Of a DNA stretch of 64,000 nt, positions 16,372-25,500 are shown piece by piece; the first letter of the stretch is position 1; each line of letters opens with the position of its first letter. This DNA comes from Chloroflexota bacterium (GTDB lineage: Bacteria; Chloroflexota; Anaerolineae; Aggregatilineales; Phototrophicaceae). Position numbers and translations under genes: made by a program. The stretch is taken from NCBI GenBank assembly GCA_016223085.1, contig JACRPS010000008.1:1-64000 (forward strand), in the 5' to 3' direction. The notes below the pieces were generated by a model. It saw nothing but the letters and a program-made list of their open reading frames with translations. It was not told the DNA's origin and made no database searches.

Positions 16372-17451
16372 ATGCGACTTGGAATCATTGGCTTACCCAA
16401 CAGCGGCAAGACCACGATCTTTAACGCCCTGACCGGACAAAACCTGCCCACTGGCGCAGCCACCAGCGGCCAGTTTGAAGTGCATACTGCCGTCGTCAAC
16501 GTGCCTGACCCGCGCGTGGACAAACTGAGCGCCATGTACAACCCGCGCAAAACGATCTACGCCACCGTCACCTATGCTGATATTGGCGGGCTGGACAAGG
16601 GCATCAGCGAGGGCGGGTTAAAGGGCCAGTTCCGCAACGAACTGGCCCAGGTGGATGGCTTTGTCCACGTGGTGCGCGCCTTCGAGGACGACACCGTGCC
16701 GCACCCGTACATCACCGTTGACCCGCAGCGCGACGTGGAAATTCTGGACGGCGAATTCCTGCTGGCGGACATGGTGATCGTGGAAAAGCGTCTGGAACGC
16801 CTGCAGGCCGATCTGCGGATTCGCGGCAAAAACGTGGATAAGGCGGTGCCGGTCGAACTGGAACTGATGGAGCAGTTTAAGGCGCATCTGGAAAACGAAC
16901 GCCCCCTGCGCGAACTGGACCTGACCGACGACCAGTTGAAGATGATACGCGGCTACGGCTTTATGACGCTCAAGCCGGTGCTGGTGGTGGTGAACCTGGG
17001 CGACGAGCCGAAGGACGTGCGTGACCTGCTGATCTACGACCACCCGCACACCAGTCTGGTCGGCCTACAGGGCAAAATCGAAGCCGAACTGGCGCAGCTT
17101 GACCCGGCAGACGCCGCTGTGTTTATGGAAGAATACGGCATCACCGAGCTAAGCGCGGCGAAGGTCATCCGCCTGTCTTATGAACTGCTGAACATCCAGT
17201 CGTTTTTCACCGTCGGCGAGGATGAGGTGCGGGCGTGGAGCGTCGCCATCGGCGCCACCGCGCCGGAAGCGGCAGGAGTCATCCACAGCGACTTGCAGAA
17301 GGGCTTCATCCGCGCCGAGGTGATGAAATACGACGATCTGATCGCGGCGGGTAGCGAAGCCGCGCTGAAGACCACCGGCAGGCTGCGGCTGGAAGGCCGG
17401 GAGTACGTCGTTCAGGACGGCGACATTGTGCATATTCGCCATGCGATGTAA
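16372..17451 (+). CDS. ychF: Obg-like ATPase YchF
   Basis: YchF/OLA1 P-loop NTPase of the Obg family that binds ribosomes and prefers ATP over GTP. The G1 motif is GLPNSGKTTIFNALTG at residues 6-21 and G3 is within ADIGGLDKGISEGGLKGQF; the G4-like region VVVNLGDEP lacks NKxD, in keeping with relaxed nucleotide specificity in YchF. A coiled insert (about 125-190) and a C-terminal TGS domain (about 275-359, FFTVGEDEVRAWSV to QDGDIVHIRHAM) follow. The length of 359 matches the family (~363). The ATG at 16372 starts directly at the conserved MRLGIIGLPN; the longer open frame upstream is non-coding. Confidence 0.95.
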   Translation: MRLGIIGLPNSGKTTIFNALTGQNLPTGAATSGQFEVHTAVVNVPDPRVDKLSAMYNPRKTIYATVTYADIGGLDKGISEGGLKGQFRNELAQVDGFVHVVRAFEDDTVPHPYITVDPQRDVEILDGEFLLADMVIVEKRLERLQADLRIRGKNVDKAVPVELELMEQFKAHLENERPLRELDLTDDQLKMIRGYGFMTLKPVLVVVNLGDEPKDVRDLLIYDHPHTSLVGLQGKIEAELAQLDPADAAVFMEEYGITELSAAKVIRLSYELLNIQSFFTVGEDEVRAWSVAIGATAPEAAGVIHSDLQKGFIRAEVMKYDDLIAAGSEAALKTTGRLRLEGREYVVQDGDIVHIRHAM

Positions 17452-17541
17452 TGCGCTGTAATAGATTCGTGGAATTAAGCTGAAGTAAACTACCCCTCTC
17501 GTACTTAAACGTTTCGACGTTTGAAGCACAAGGGGCAGCCA

Positions 17542-17949
17542 ATGTTACGCATGTACATCGAGTGGGATAACCCCACCAGAACCACCATCTATGTGGAGGC
17601 CGCCGAAAGGCCGGATGGACTGGATGGGTATGAAGCCGCGCGCCAGATTGGGGAAATGGTCGCGTCGGTGGAGCACCCGGTCAACCTGATCGTATGCCTG
17701 GACAAAAAACGCTATGTCCGGCCCAACTACTTTGAGTATTTTGCCGGCGTGATGGACACCCTGCCGGCGCGTATCGGCTGTATAGCCTTCGTGACGACAG
17801 ACCCCTTTTTTAAGGACCTGTTCACCACCGCCGTCAAGGTGACCGGCCAGATGCGCCTGTCCTACTTTTTTGTGTCGTCGCTGGAACAGGCGCGGCGGCG
17901 GCTGGAAATGATGTCCGCCAGTGGACAGTACACTTTCGGCTCAAATTGA
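17542..17949 (+). CDS. Conserved-looking small protein, unknown (possibly SpoIIAA/STAS-like fold)
   Basis: A 135-residue cytosolic protein without recognised motifs. The start at 17542 follows AAGGGGCAG. The sequence alternates predicted strands and helices: YIEWDNPTRTTIYVEA, a helix with GYEAARQIGEMVASV, LIVCLDKKRYV, FEYFAGVMDTL, GCIAFVTTDPFFKDLFTTAVK and YFFVSSLEQARRRLEMM. This resembles STAS-like single-domain proteins (weak inference). It overlaps the next gene by 29 nt, indicating co-translation with a fructosamine-kinase-like enzyme. Function unknown. Confidence 0.6.
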   Translation: MLRMYIEWDNPTRTTIYVEAAERPDGLDGYEAARQIGEMVASVEHPVNLIVCLDKKRYVRPNYFEYFAGVMDTLPARIGCIAFVTTDPFFKDLFTTAVKVTGQMRLSYFFVSSLEQARRRLEMMSASGQYTFGSN

Positions 17950-18778
17950 ATCGGTTCTCGGCCAGCGTCCTGTCGGCGCGCGCGTCCTGACCGGCGGCTG
18001 TATCGGTGAGGTTTACCGCGTTGACCTGCCGGACGGGCGGCGCATCGTCGCCAAAGTGGGCGACGGCCAGGGTGCGAGTCTGGACATCGAAGGCTATATG
18101 CTCCGCTACCTGGCGGAGCACAGCCGCCTGCCGGTGCCGGCGGTGCTGCACAGCTCGCCGGCGCTGCTGCTGCTGACCTTCCTGCCCGGCGACAGCTTCT
18201 TGAGCGACGCGGCGCAGGCTCACGCCGCCGAACTGCTGGCTGACCTGCACAGCGTGCGCGGCGCGGCCTTTGGCCTGGAACGCGATACGTTAATCGGCAG
18301 CCTGCGCCAGCCGAATCCGCTGACCGCTTCCTGGCTGGCGTTCTTCCGCGATCACCGGCTGTGGTACATGGCGGGGGAAGCGGCGCACGCCGGGCAGCTT
18401 CCCGGCAGTTATCTGCCGCGTCTGGAAAAGCTGGGCGAGCAGCTTGACCGCTGGCTGACCGAGCCGGAGCATCCCTCGCTGATTCACGGCGACATGTGGA
18501 CAACCAACATCCTCGCCATTGGCGACCGCATCTCTGGCTTTCTCGACCCGGCCATCTATTACGCTCACCCGGAAATCGAACTGGCCTTCAGCACGCTGTT
18601 TAACACCTTCGATGCGGCCTTCTTCCGGCGCTATCACGAACTGCGCCCGATTGCGTCCGGCTTCTTCGAGGAACGGCGTGACCTTTACAACCTGTATCCG
18701 CTGCTGGTGCACGTGCGCCTGTTTGGCGGCGGCTATGTCGGCGCGGTTGACCGCATCCTGCGGCGCTTCGGCTTCTAG
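17921..18778 (+). CDS. Fructosamine/ketosamine kinase-family protein
   Basis: A 285-residue protein-kinase-like-fold enzyme of the fructosamine-3-kinase family, which phosphorylates sugar adducts on lysines so that they break down (deglycation), or a related small-molecule phosphotransferase. Visible are the N-lobe glycine region LTGGCIGEVYRVDLPDGRRIVAKV with the ATP-binding Lys, E82-region EGYMLRYL, catalytic loop IHGDMWTTN (His189-Gly-Asp191), metal-binding LDPAIYYAHPEIELAF and a C-terminal helical bundle. The start is GTG at 17921, overlapping the preceding gene. The true substrate could differ from fructosamine. Confidence 0.85.
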   Translation: MDSTLSAQIESVLGQRPVGARVLTGGCIGEVYRVDLPDGRRIVAKVGDGQGASLDIEGYMLRYLAEHSRLPVPAVLHSSPALLLLTFLPGDSFLSDAAQAHAAELLADLHSVRGAAFGLERDTLIGSLRQPNPLTASWLAFFRDHRLWYMAGEAAHAGQLPGSYLPRLEKLGEQLDRWLTEPEHPSLIHGDMWTTNILAIGDRISGFLDPAIYYAHPEIELAFSTLFNTFDAAFFRRYHELRPIASGFFEERRDLYNLYPLLVHVRLFGGGYVGAVDRILRRFGF

Positions 18779-18801
18779 CTGGCCTTCGTTTTGGCCGTCA
18801 T

Positions 18802-18829
18802 GTAGGGGGACGGCATGCCGTCCCCCTGC
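18802..18829. repeat. Palindromic element with GGCATGCC core
   Basis: GTAGGGGGACGGCAT pairs with GCCGTCCCCCTGC just after the kinase-like gene. The inner arm has GGGGGAC/GTCCCCC instead of GGGGCAC/GTGCCCC, again compensated. Confidence 0.85.
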
Positions 18830-18920
18830 GTAACCGCGTTTTCCCTGCTCCGCCCATTTTCCGCCTGCTTTACACGCTGCCTCTAAGTACGGTACACTAC
18901 ATACGCAGAGACGTTATGCG

Positions 18921-18948
18921 GTAGGGACGAGGCACGCCCCGTCCCTAC
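18921..18948. repeat. Palindromic element with GAGGC/GCCCC arms
   Basis: GTAGGGACGAGGC pairs with GCCCCGTCCCTAC with one mismatch, upstream of the receiver gene. Two elements lie within the 203-bp gap. Confidence 0.8.
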
Positions 18949-18981
18949 CTGCCGATTCATGTTCACAAAAGGGGACAACCC

Positions 18982-19338
18982 GTGCCGAAAGTGATGATTG
19001 TTGACGATGACCGGAACACCGTCAAGCTGCTGCAAACGCTGCTGGAACTCGACGGGTTCGACGTGGTCGTTTCCGCGCGCGGCGGCGATGTGGTGGCGGC
19101 GGCGGAGCAGAATTCGCCCGATATTTTCCTGATGGACTATCATCTGGCCGATATGGACGGTGTTGAGGTGCTGCGCCAGCTTCGCGCCCACAGCCGGTTC
19201 GCCAGCACGCCGATTGTGATGACCTCCGGTCTAGACGTGAGCGATGAGGTGATGGAGGCCGGAGCCAGCACCTTTCTCGTAAAGCCGTTCGAGCCGGGCG
19301 AACTGCCCACGTTGTTTAACCGGCTGCTGGCGGGGTAA
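18982..19338 (+). CDS. Single-domain CheY-like response regulator receiver
   Basis: A 118-residue stand-alone receiver that accepts phosphate from a histidine kinase. All switch residues are present: Asp8/Asp9 acidic pocket (IVDDDR), phosphoacceptor Asp52 (LMDYHL), Thr81 (VMTSG) and Lys101 (LVKPFEP). There is no output domain. The start is GTG at 18982 after GGGGACAA. It lies 12 nt upstream of the PHP-AlbA_2 gene on the same strand, so the two are probably co-transcribed. It may relay a signal to that protein or to a kinase elsewhere (inference). Confidence 0.9.
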   Translation: MPKVMIVDDDRNTVKLLQTLLELDGFDVVVSARGGDVVAAAEQNSPDIFLMDYHLADMDGVEVLRQLRAHSRFASTPIVMTSGLDVSDEVMEAGASTFLVKPFEPGELPTLFNRLLAG

Positions 19339-19350
19339 ATGGGGTAACGT

Positions 19351-21129
19351 GTGGCCTCTCGTAAAAAATCCCGCATGAGCTGGTACCGGATGGACCTGCA
19401 CGTCCACACCCCGGCATCAGCCGATTTTCAGGACCCCAACGCCGGTTATCTGGATGTGCTGCGGAAAGCCGAGTTTCGCGGCCTCGATATCCTTGCCTTC
19501 ACCGATCACAACACCGTCGCCGGTTACGCGGCCATGATGGACGAAATCGAACGCCTCGCCTATCTGGAACGGCTGGGGCGCGCCCTGCCGGAAGAACTGC
19601 GCCTGCTGGCGGAATACCGCCGCCTGTTGGACAAAATCCTGCTGCTGCCCGGCTTTGAGTTCACCGCGACCTTTGGCTTCCACATCCTCGGCGTGTTTTC
19701 CCCGACCACGCCGGTGCGCCAGATCGAACACCTGCTGCTGAGTTTAAACGTGCCGCCCGCCGCGCTGGACGCGGGCAACTCGGAAGTTGGCGCGTCGTCC
19801 GACGTGCTGACTGCCTACCGCGTCATCAACGAAGCCGGCGGCATCTGCATCGCCGCGCACGCCAATAGCACCCACGGGGTCGCCATGCGTGGCTTCGACT
19901 TTGGCGGCCAGACCAAAATCGCCTATACGCAGGATCGCAACCTGCACGCGCTGGAAGTGACCGACCTGGGGCGCGGCGGTCGCAACAGCACTGAACGCTT
20001 TTTTAACGGCACCAAGCCGGAGTACCCGCGCCGGATGCGCTGCATTCAGGGGTCAGACGCGCACCGGCTGCACGCTGTCACCGACCGCAGCGGCAAGATC
20101 ACCCACTTTGGCGTGGGCGACCGCGTAACCGAGGTGCTGCTGCCGGAACGCTCGTTTGACGCCCTGCTGGAGATGTTCCAGGGCAACGACTTCTCGCGCA
20201 CGCGCCCCTACAGCCCCAGCCGCCAGCCCACCGATTACATTCAGGCCGCCCGTGACGAAGGCCCCAGTCTGGTGCAGTCCTTCCACGAAAGCGCGGCGCA
20301 GAAGGGCGGCAAGCTGTACGCCATCATCACCGACGTGTGCGCCTTCGCCAACACCAACGGCGGCACGATTTACGTCGGCGTGAGCGCCGATAAAAAGCAG
20401 CCGCCGGTGGGCGTCCCGAACCCGCAGGAAACGGTTGACCTGCTCCAGCGCGAGATTAACCGCCTGCTCAGTCCAACGCTCGACGTGGACATTGACATGC
20501 AGGAAACGCAGGGCAAGCCGGTGATTCGGATTCAGGTGCCGTCCGGCGAAGACCGCCCCTATGCGATTGAGGACAACAAGATTTACGTCCGTGACGAAGC
20601 CGAAACCAGCCTGGCGGTGCGCGACGAAATTGTGAACCTGGTGCGCCAGGGGATGGCGACCCAGGAACCGGCACCTGCCGTTGAGCCGGTATCACCCCCG
20701 GCGGCACTGCCCGTTCAACCATCGCTGCCGCCCCAGCCCATCGAAGAACCGCCCGCGCCGGCCCAGACGCCCGAAATTCCCCCGCCGCGTGCCGGCGTTG
20801 AAATCATCGGCGTGGAGAAGCGCGACGATACCCAGTATTACATGATGCGCGACCTGCGCAACGGCAACATCGTCAAAAACGTCACGCGCTCGTCGGCGCG
20901 GCGGCTGTGGCATTACGCTATCAAGCAGCGCGAGAGCAACCCGGTCAAGCCAGAAAAAGTCCAGTGGCACGGCGACATCGGCCTGTGGACACGCTACGAA
21001 AAACTGGGCGAAACGCGCTATGATCTGGTCCAGCGTGACGACGGCGGCCTGCGTGTGTATTACGGCGTCACCGAAGGCGGGATGCAGGGCGCGTGGCAGG
21101 TGTTCCTCGCGCCGGAGGACGAAGAATAG
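19351..21129 (+). CDS. PHP phosphoesterase - AlbA_2 (Schlafen-like) fusion protein
   Basis: A 592-residue multidomain protein. The N-terminal PHP domain (about 12-260) has the metal-ligand motifs [11 protein letters not shown] (His17, His19), [34 protein letters not shown] and QGSDAH, so it looks catalytically complete. Next is an AlbA_2/Schlafen-type domain (about 285-420) with [36 protein letters not shown] and [10 protein letters not shown] proline-rich linker (about 425-480) leads to a C-terminal domain (about 485-592) with [20 protein letters not shown] that I do not recognise. The start may be GTG 19351 or ATG 19375. PHP domains hydrolyse phosphoesters; AlbA_2 domains occur in nucleic-acid-linked and defence proteins. 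The role is unknown. Confidence 0.8.
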   Translation: MASRKKSRMSWYRMDLHVHTPASADFQDPNAGYLDVLRKAEFRGLDILAFTDHNTVAGYAAMMDEIERLAYLERLGRALPEELRLLAEYRRLLDKILLLPGFEFTATFGFHILGVFSPTTPVRQIEHLLLSLNVPPAALDAGNSEVGASSDVLTAYRVINEAGGICIAAHANSTHGVAMRGFDFGGQTKIAYTQDRNLHALEVTDLGRGGRNSTERFFNGTKPEYPRRMRCIQGSDAHRLHAVTDRSGKITHFGVGDRVTEVLLPERSFDALLEMFQGNDFSRTRPYSPSRQPTDYIQAARDEGPSLVQSFHESAAQKGGKLYAIITDVCAFANTNGGTIYVGVSADKKQPPVGVPNPQETVDLLQREINRLLSPTLDVDIDMQETQGKPVIRIQVPSGEDRPYAIEDNKIYVRDEAETSLAVRDEIVNLVRQGMATQEPAPAVEPVSPPAALPVQPSLPPQPIEEPPAPAQTPEIPPPRAGVEIIGVEKRDDTQYYMMRDLRNGNIVKNVTRSSARRLWHYAIKQRESNPVKPEKVQWHGDIGLWTRYEKLGETRYDLVQRDDGGLRVYYGVTEGGMQGAWQVFLAPEDEE

Positions 21130-21242
21130 AAACGTAATGCAGCGGCATGGAGACAGGGGTACACGTGCCGGAAGGTGCCAGATGCAAGCGTGTGACAGCA
21201 GGCTCGCTCCGAACATCCGGCTACAGGCTCTATTGAAGTAAC

Positions 21243-21271
21243 GTAGGGGCGACCTATTGGGTCGCCCCTAC
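21243..21271. repeat. Palindromic element with CGACC/GGTCG arms
   Basis: GTAGGGGCGACC pairs perfectly with GGTCGCCCCTAC around a 5-nt loop, downstream of the PHP-AlbA_2 gene. About 25 bp further on, AACCGC at 21294-21299 pairs with GCGGTT at 21304-21309. Confidence 0.85.
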
Positions 21272-21370
21272 TGTCAAAAGAGTTTACTGCTGAACCGCTT
21301 CAGCGGTTTCCCCTCCCCTGGTCGCCTTCGGTTCAAAACCAGAGGCGGCAGCCGGAACGCTGAGGCCCTC

Positions 21371-21646
21371 TCAGCCGGCCATCTGCCGTTTCCAGCCGCG
21401 CCCGAAGAACCCGAAGCGCGGGGCAGCCGCTGGTTTCGATTGTGATCGCAGCGCGGCCAATGTCTGCCGCGCCACCCGGCTGTTCGGGTTGGCGCGCAGC
21501 GCGTTCTCCAGGCTGTAGCGGCGCGCCTCGTCGCTGGTGGCCTGCGCTGCAAACCACAGCCAGGCGGCTTCCAGATCGGTATCTCCCAACGGGTTTTCCT
21601 GCTGTGCTTGCAGGTGATTCATCATCGCGGTTACTTCGTGGTCCAT
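21371..21646 (-). CDS. Small hypothetical protein
   Basis: A 91-residue protein of unknown function. The middle is helical and resembles a single TPR-like helix pair (DLEAAWLWFAAQATSDEARRYSLENALRANPNS); the end is basic (GFFGRGWKRQMAG). Such short segments occur in Chloroflexota proteins that act on zinc-ribbon or TPR domains, but no such match can be claimed. It is flanked by palindromic repeats on both sides. Coding potential is supported by codon usage and a clean open frame only. Confidence 0.45.
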   Translation of the reverse strand: MDHEVTAMMNHLQAQQENPLGDTDLEAAWLWFAAQATSDEARRYSLENALRANPNSRVARQTLAALRSQSKPAAAPRFGFFGRGWKRQMAG

Positions 21647-21719
21647 GATCGTATCCTTATCACGCTCAGGTCGTACCGGCTGGTTTAAGAACCTATCCGT
21701 AAACCTCTTTTATTTGTCG

Positions 21720-21747
21720 GTAGGGGCACGGCATGCCGTGCCCCTAC
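21720..21747. repeat. Perfect 28-bp palindrome with GGCATGCC core
   Basis: Outer GTAGGGGCAC/GTGCCCCTAC and core GGCATGCC. It lies between the two small minus-strand genes in a 214-bp gap without another gene. Confidence 0.9.
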
Positions 21748-21860
21748 GAAGGATTTATGGATAGACACTAAGTTCAATCGCTTGCTGCTGGGACGCGCGA
21801 ACAGACCCCACTCGACTGGTGGGAACAGTGGAAGCTCAGTTGGCGCGCAACGAAAACGGT

Positions 21861-22466
21861 TTAGGCCCGCTGCGGGGTTTTGCCCTTGGCGGAAGCGGGC
21901 GCGGGTTTTTGCCCCGGCTTCTTGCCGGGCATGACGTAGCGCCGCCGGAACCACTCGTCCGTGACGGTCCAGGGTTCGCCGGCGCTGCCAACACACAGCC
22001 AGGCGCCCGCCGGTGCCAGCGTCGGTTGGTCGCTTTCCAGGCTTTGCACGTAGGTCGGTTCGGTCAGCCGCTTGGCCCACACGCCGACGGTTTTGTAATA
22101 CGGCTTGCAGCCCAGCTTCATCAGATGTGCTTCGGTCGGCGAGGGTTTCCAGTTGGGTTCACGCCAGCGCGCATAAGTCTCCTTGAAGATGCGCGGCTCA
22201 ATCGGGCGCGGCTCGTAGGCATCCAGCGGTTTGCCGGGCGGATTGTTGGTCTGGTAGGCGATGTAATAACCCGCCTGCGCCACAATCGTGTCCCAGGGCG
22301 TCTTGATGACCTTCGGCGCTTCCTCCGGTGGCAGCCGCCGCACCATTGTCACCTGTTTGCGGCTGGCGTAGTAGCGGAAGCCCTGGGCGCGCAGTTCGGC
22401 CTCCGTCCACTTTCGCTGCCGGATGACGCGAGGTTTGCTGCCGAATAACCGCCGCCAGAGATTCAT
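21861..22466 (-). CDS. Hypothetical protein, cytoplasmic
   Basis: About 201 residues from ATG 22466 (MNLWRRLFGSK); a GTG at 22481 is the alternative. No family is recognised. Features are a basic N-terminus (RQRKWTEAELRAQGFRYYASRKQVTMVRRLPPEEAPK), the segment DTIVAQAGYYIAYQTNN, several Trp residues (ARWREPNWKPS, GVWAKRLTEP, EPWTVTDEWFRRRY) and a Lys/Pro/Ala-rich tail. Its compact charged character suggests a soluble intracellular protein. It lies directly upstream of a small hypothetical gene and downstream of the TIR gene on the same strand. Confidence 0.55.
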   Translation of the reverse strand: MNLWRRLFGSKPRVIRQRKWTEAELRAQGFRYYASRKQVTMVRRLPPEEAPKVIKTPWDTIVAQAGYYIAYQTNNPPGKPLDAYEPRPIEPRIFKETYARWREPNWKPSPTEAHLMKLGCKPYYKTVGVWAKRLTEPTYVQSLESDQPTLAPAGAWLCVGSAGEPWTVTDEWFRRRYVMPGKKPGQKPAPASAKGKTPQRA

Positions 22467-22576
22467 ACCGCCTCGTCTCACTGATTACCATCTCATTATA
22501 TGAGGAAATTGTCAGAATCCCATGCGACCTTCGTTGGAAATTGCTCCGACAAAAGACTCACCTCGGCTGCGCGCCC

Positions 22577-25500
22577 TTACGGCCTGCCCACAAACTGCTC
22601 CACCACCCACCCGGAACGGCCATCCGGCAGCAGCACTTCCACCCAGCCCGGCAGCCGGCTCAGCACCGTCACGCTGGTGCGCGGGGCAACACTGGTAACC
22701 GGCCTCGCGCTGTCCGCCGGGGCGCTGCGCACGTTGATGTTCTGCCCGGCGATGATGACGCCGGTTTCCGGCGTGGGCGAGGGGGTCAGCGCCCGCGTCG
22801 TAGCGGTACACAGCGGGGTGATGTTGTACTGGTCGCGTTCGTCGCAGGATAATTCGCGCACGAAGCGATTGGCTTGAATCCAGCTCACCACCTGCTGCCG
22901 CGACCCGACGCGATAGCGATTCAGGCTGAGGTCCGGGCTGGCTGCCGTAAAGGAAGCGCCATCCGGCGCGTAGGCCAGGGCGGTAGCGCCGGGTTTGTAG
23001 GTGTAGATCAGGCGACCGGACGCGACATCCCACAGCCGCACGTCATCAAGCGAGGCCGTCAGCGCAGCGGTGCTGTCCGGGCTGAATACCACATCCACCA
23101 CGGCGTGGTCATGCGCGCCGCCGCCACTGCCAAACAGCCGGGTGTCGCCGGTTGGCAGATGAATGAACGCCACCGTATTGCTGGAATTGATGAGGATGTT
23201 CTGGCTGTCGGGGCTGAACACCATCCGGCTGACATCGCCGGCGGGGATACGCCCGCGCGCCGTGGCGCTGGCAGTGTCCCAGATCATCAGCGTCGTGCCG
23301 ACCGCCCGTGCGTGGGCGCTCACCAGCGTTGTGCCGTCCGGACTCAGTGCCAGCGCCCGCACCGGGCCGAGGCCGCTGTCCCACCGGGCGCGCACCGCGC
23401 CGTTGGCGGCGGCGTCCCACAGCCGGATCACGCCATCGCCCGTGCCGGCGTAGATCGTCCTGCCATCCGGGCTGAGCGCGATGTAGGCCGCCGTGTCGCC
23501 GGCGCTTAACCGCTGGCCCCGCTGGGTTCGGTTGACCGTATCCCACACCAGAATCGAGCCGCTGATGTCCGCCGTGACCAGCGTCCGTCCATCGCTCGAA
23601 AACACCATGTTGGTGAAGTGATTCGGCTGGCCGGGCAGGTTCTTAATCACGTCGCCGCTGGCCGGATTCACCAGCGCCAGCGCCTGATTATCGTAGGCCA
23701 GCGCCAGCATTTGACCGTCCGGCGTATAGGCCATCAGCCGCACGCCGGAGGAGAGGCCATCGTACTCGGCGAGCCTGCTGTCCGGCTGCGTATCCCACAG
23801 GCGAATCTGGCCATCGGCGGCTGCGGAAACGATCTGTCCCCCATCCGGGCTGAAGGCCAGCGCATTTACCGCCGCCGTGTGGCCGCTGTAGCGGTGGATG
23901 ATCGCGCCGGTTTCCACGTCCCACAGCAGGATATTGTAATCGGGATTGGGCGAATTACCCCCACCGCCGCCCGATAGTGCGTAGCGTCCATCCGGGCTGA
24001 AGATCAGGCTGGTGATTTTGCCGGTGTGGCCGTCAAAGCGGCGCACGTCGCCGCGCGTGGTGATGCTGCGCAGCAGGAAATAACTGGCATCTTCGGCGGG
24101 TGTCATCAGCAGACGGTCGTTGGCCGGGCCGAAGGCGCTGATCCAGCCGTCGGCAAAGCCGAACTGCCGGGCGCTGATATTGCTGCCACCGTAAGCCGAG
24201 CCGCCGAGGATAAGATAGGCGTTGTTGCCGTTCAGCACCAGGTTGCGGCCAACCAGCGCCTCCGCGCTGATGTTGTTCCGCCCGACCAGTTGCCCGGTGC
24301 GCGGATTCCAGGCGACGATGTTTTTGCCGTTGCTGGAAATAATCGTGCCATCCGACCGCACGACCAGACTGCGAATCGGGCCGATTTTCTCGTAACCGCT
24401 TGACGTGCCAAATCGCATGAGCGCCGTGCCGGTCGCAACATCCCACACGATCATATCGCCGTCGTCATCGCCGGTCACAACGTTAGCGCCGTCGGCGGTA
24501 AAGACTACCACGTTAACCCCGCTGGCATGGCGGTCGCCATCCTGCCCGAACTCGCGCACGAGCGTGCCGGTCGCGGCGTCCCACACTTTCACCGCGCCGT
24601 CCACCCCGGCGGATACAACGGTCTTGCCATCCGGGCTGTAGGCCACGCTGGTCACCGCGCCGGTATGCTGCTGGCCGTCCTTCACGCCAAACACCAGCCG
24701 CGTGCCGGTCAAAAACGACAGCCGCACCAACGCCCGGTAGGCTTCGGCCAGTGTCGGGTCGGCGGCGTTAGCCTCCAGCGCCATCAGCAGCGCCAGATCG
24801 GAATTGCCGGTGTCGTAGATTTGTTCGGCGCTGTCCGCCAGCGCCAGCCCACGCGCCCGCGCTTCCGACGCGGCGGCAACGGTCGCCTGCAGGTTCGCTT
24901 CCACCTGCGCCGCCGCTGCCGCCGTAACATTCACGGCGATGACGGTCTGCTGCGCCGCGACGGCGAACGTCGCGTTGGCCTCGCTGGTGGCGCGGGCAAA
25001 CGCTTCATTGGCGGCTGCCGTTGCCGCAACGAACGCATTGTAATCGCTGGTCGCCTGCGCCGCCTGCGCCGTCGCGGCGTTGTTCCGCGCCACGTCGGCG
25101 TTGTAGTCACTGGTCACGCGGGCAATCGCTTCCGCTGCCGCCGCCGTTGCCGCCGCTGCCGCGTTGTATTCGCTGGTCGCCCGCGCCAGCGCCTCGCGCG
25201 CCGCTGCGGTTGAGGCCGCCGCTGCGTTGGCTTCGCTGGTGGCGCGCGCGTTCACTGCTAATTGTGCCTGCGTCGCTGCGGCGTCGGCGTTGTAATCGCT
25301 GGTGGCGCGGGCGTTCTGCGCCTCAATCGCGCGCGTTGCCGCGATGTCAGCCTGGGCAATCGCCTGTCCCTGCGCGATGGTGGCCGTCGCTGCGTTCGCC
25401 AGCGCAATCGCTGCCTGCGTGGCCGCCAAGCCGGCGTTGGCATCGCTGGTGCTGCGCGCCAGCGCCTCGTTGGCCGCCGCCGTTGCCGCCACGACTGCGT

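Noticed and set aside
18802-18948. Intrinsic terminators made by the GTAGGG palindromes
   Set aside because: Stems are strong but T-runs are absent and some copies lie inside operons, so a general terminator role is not supported.
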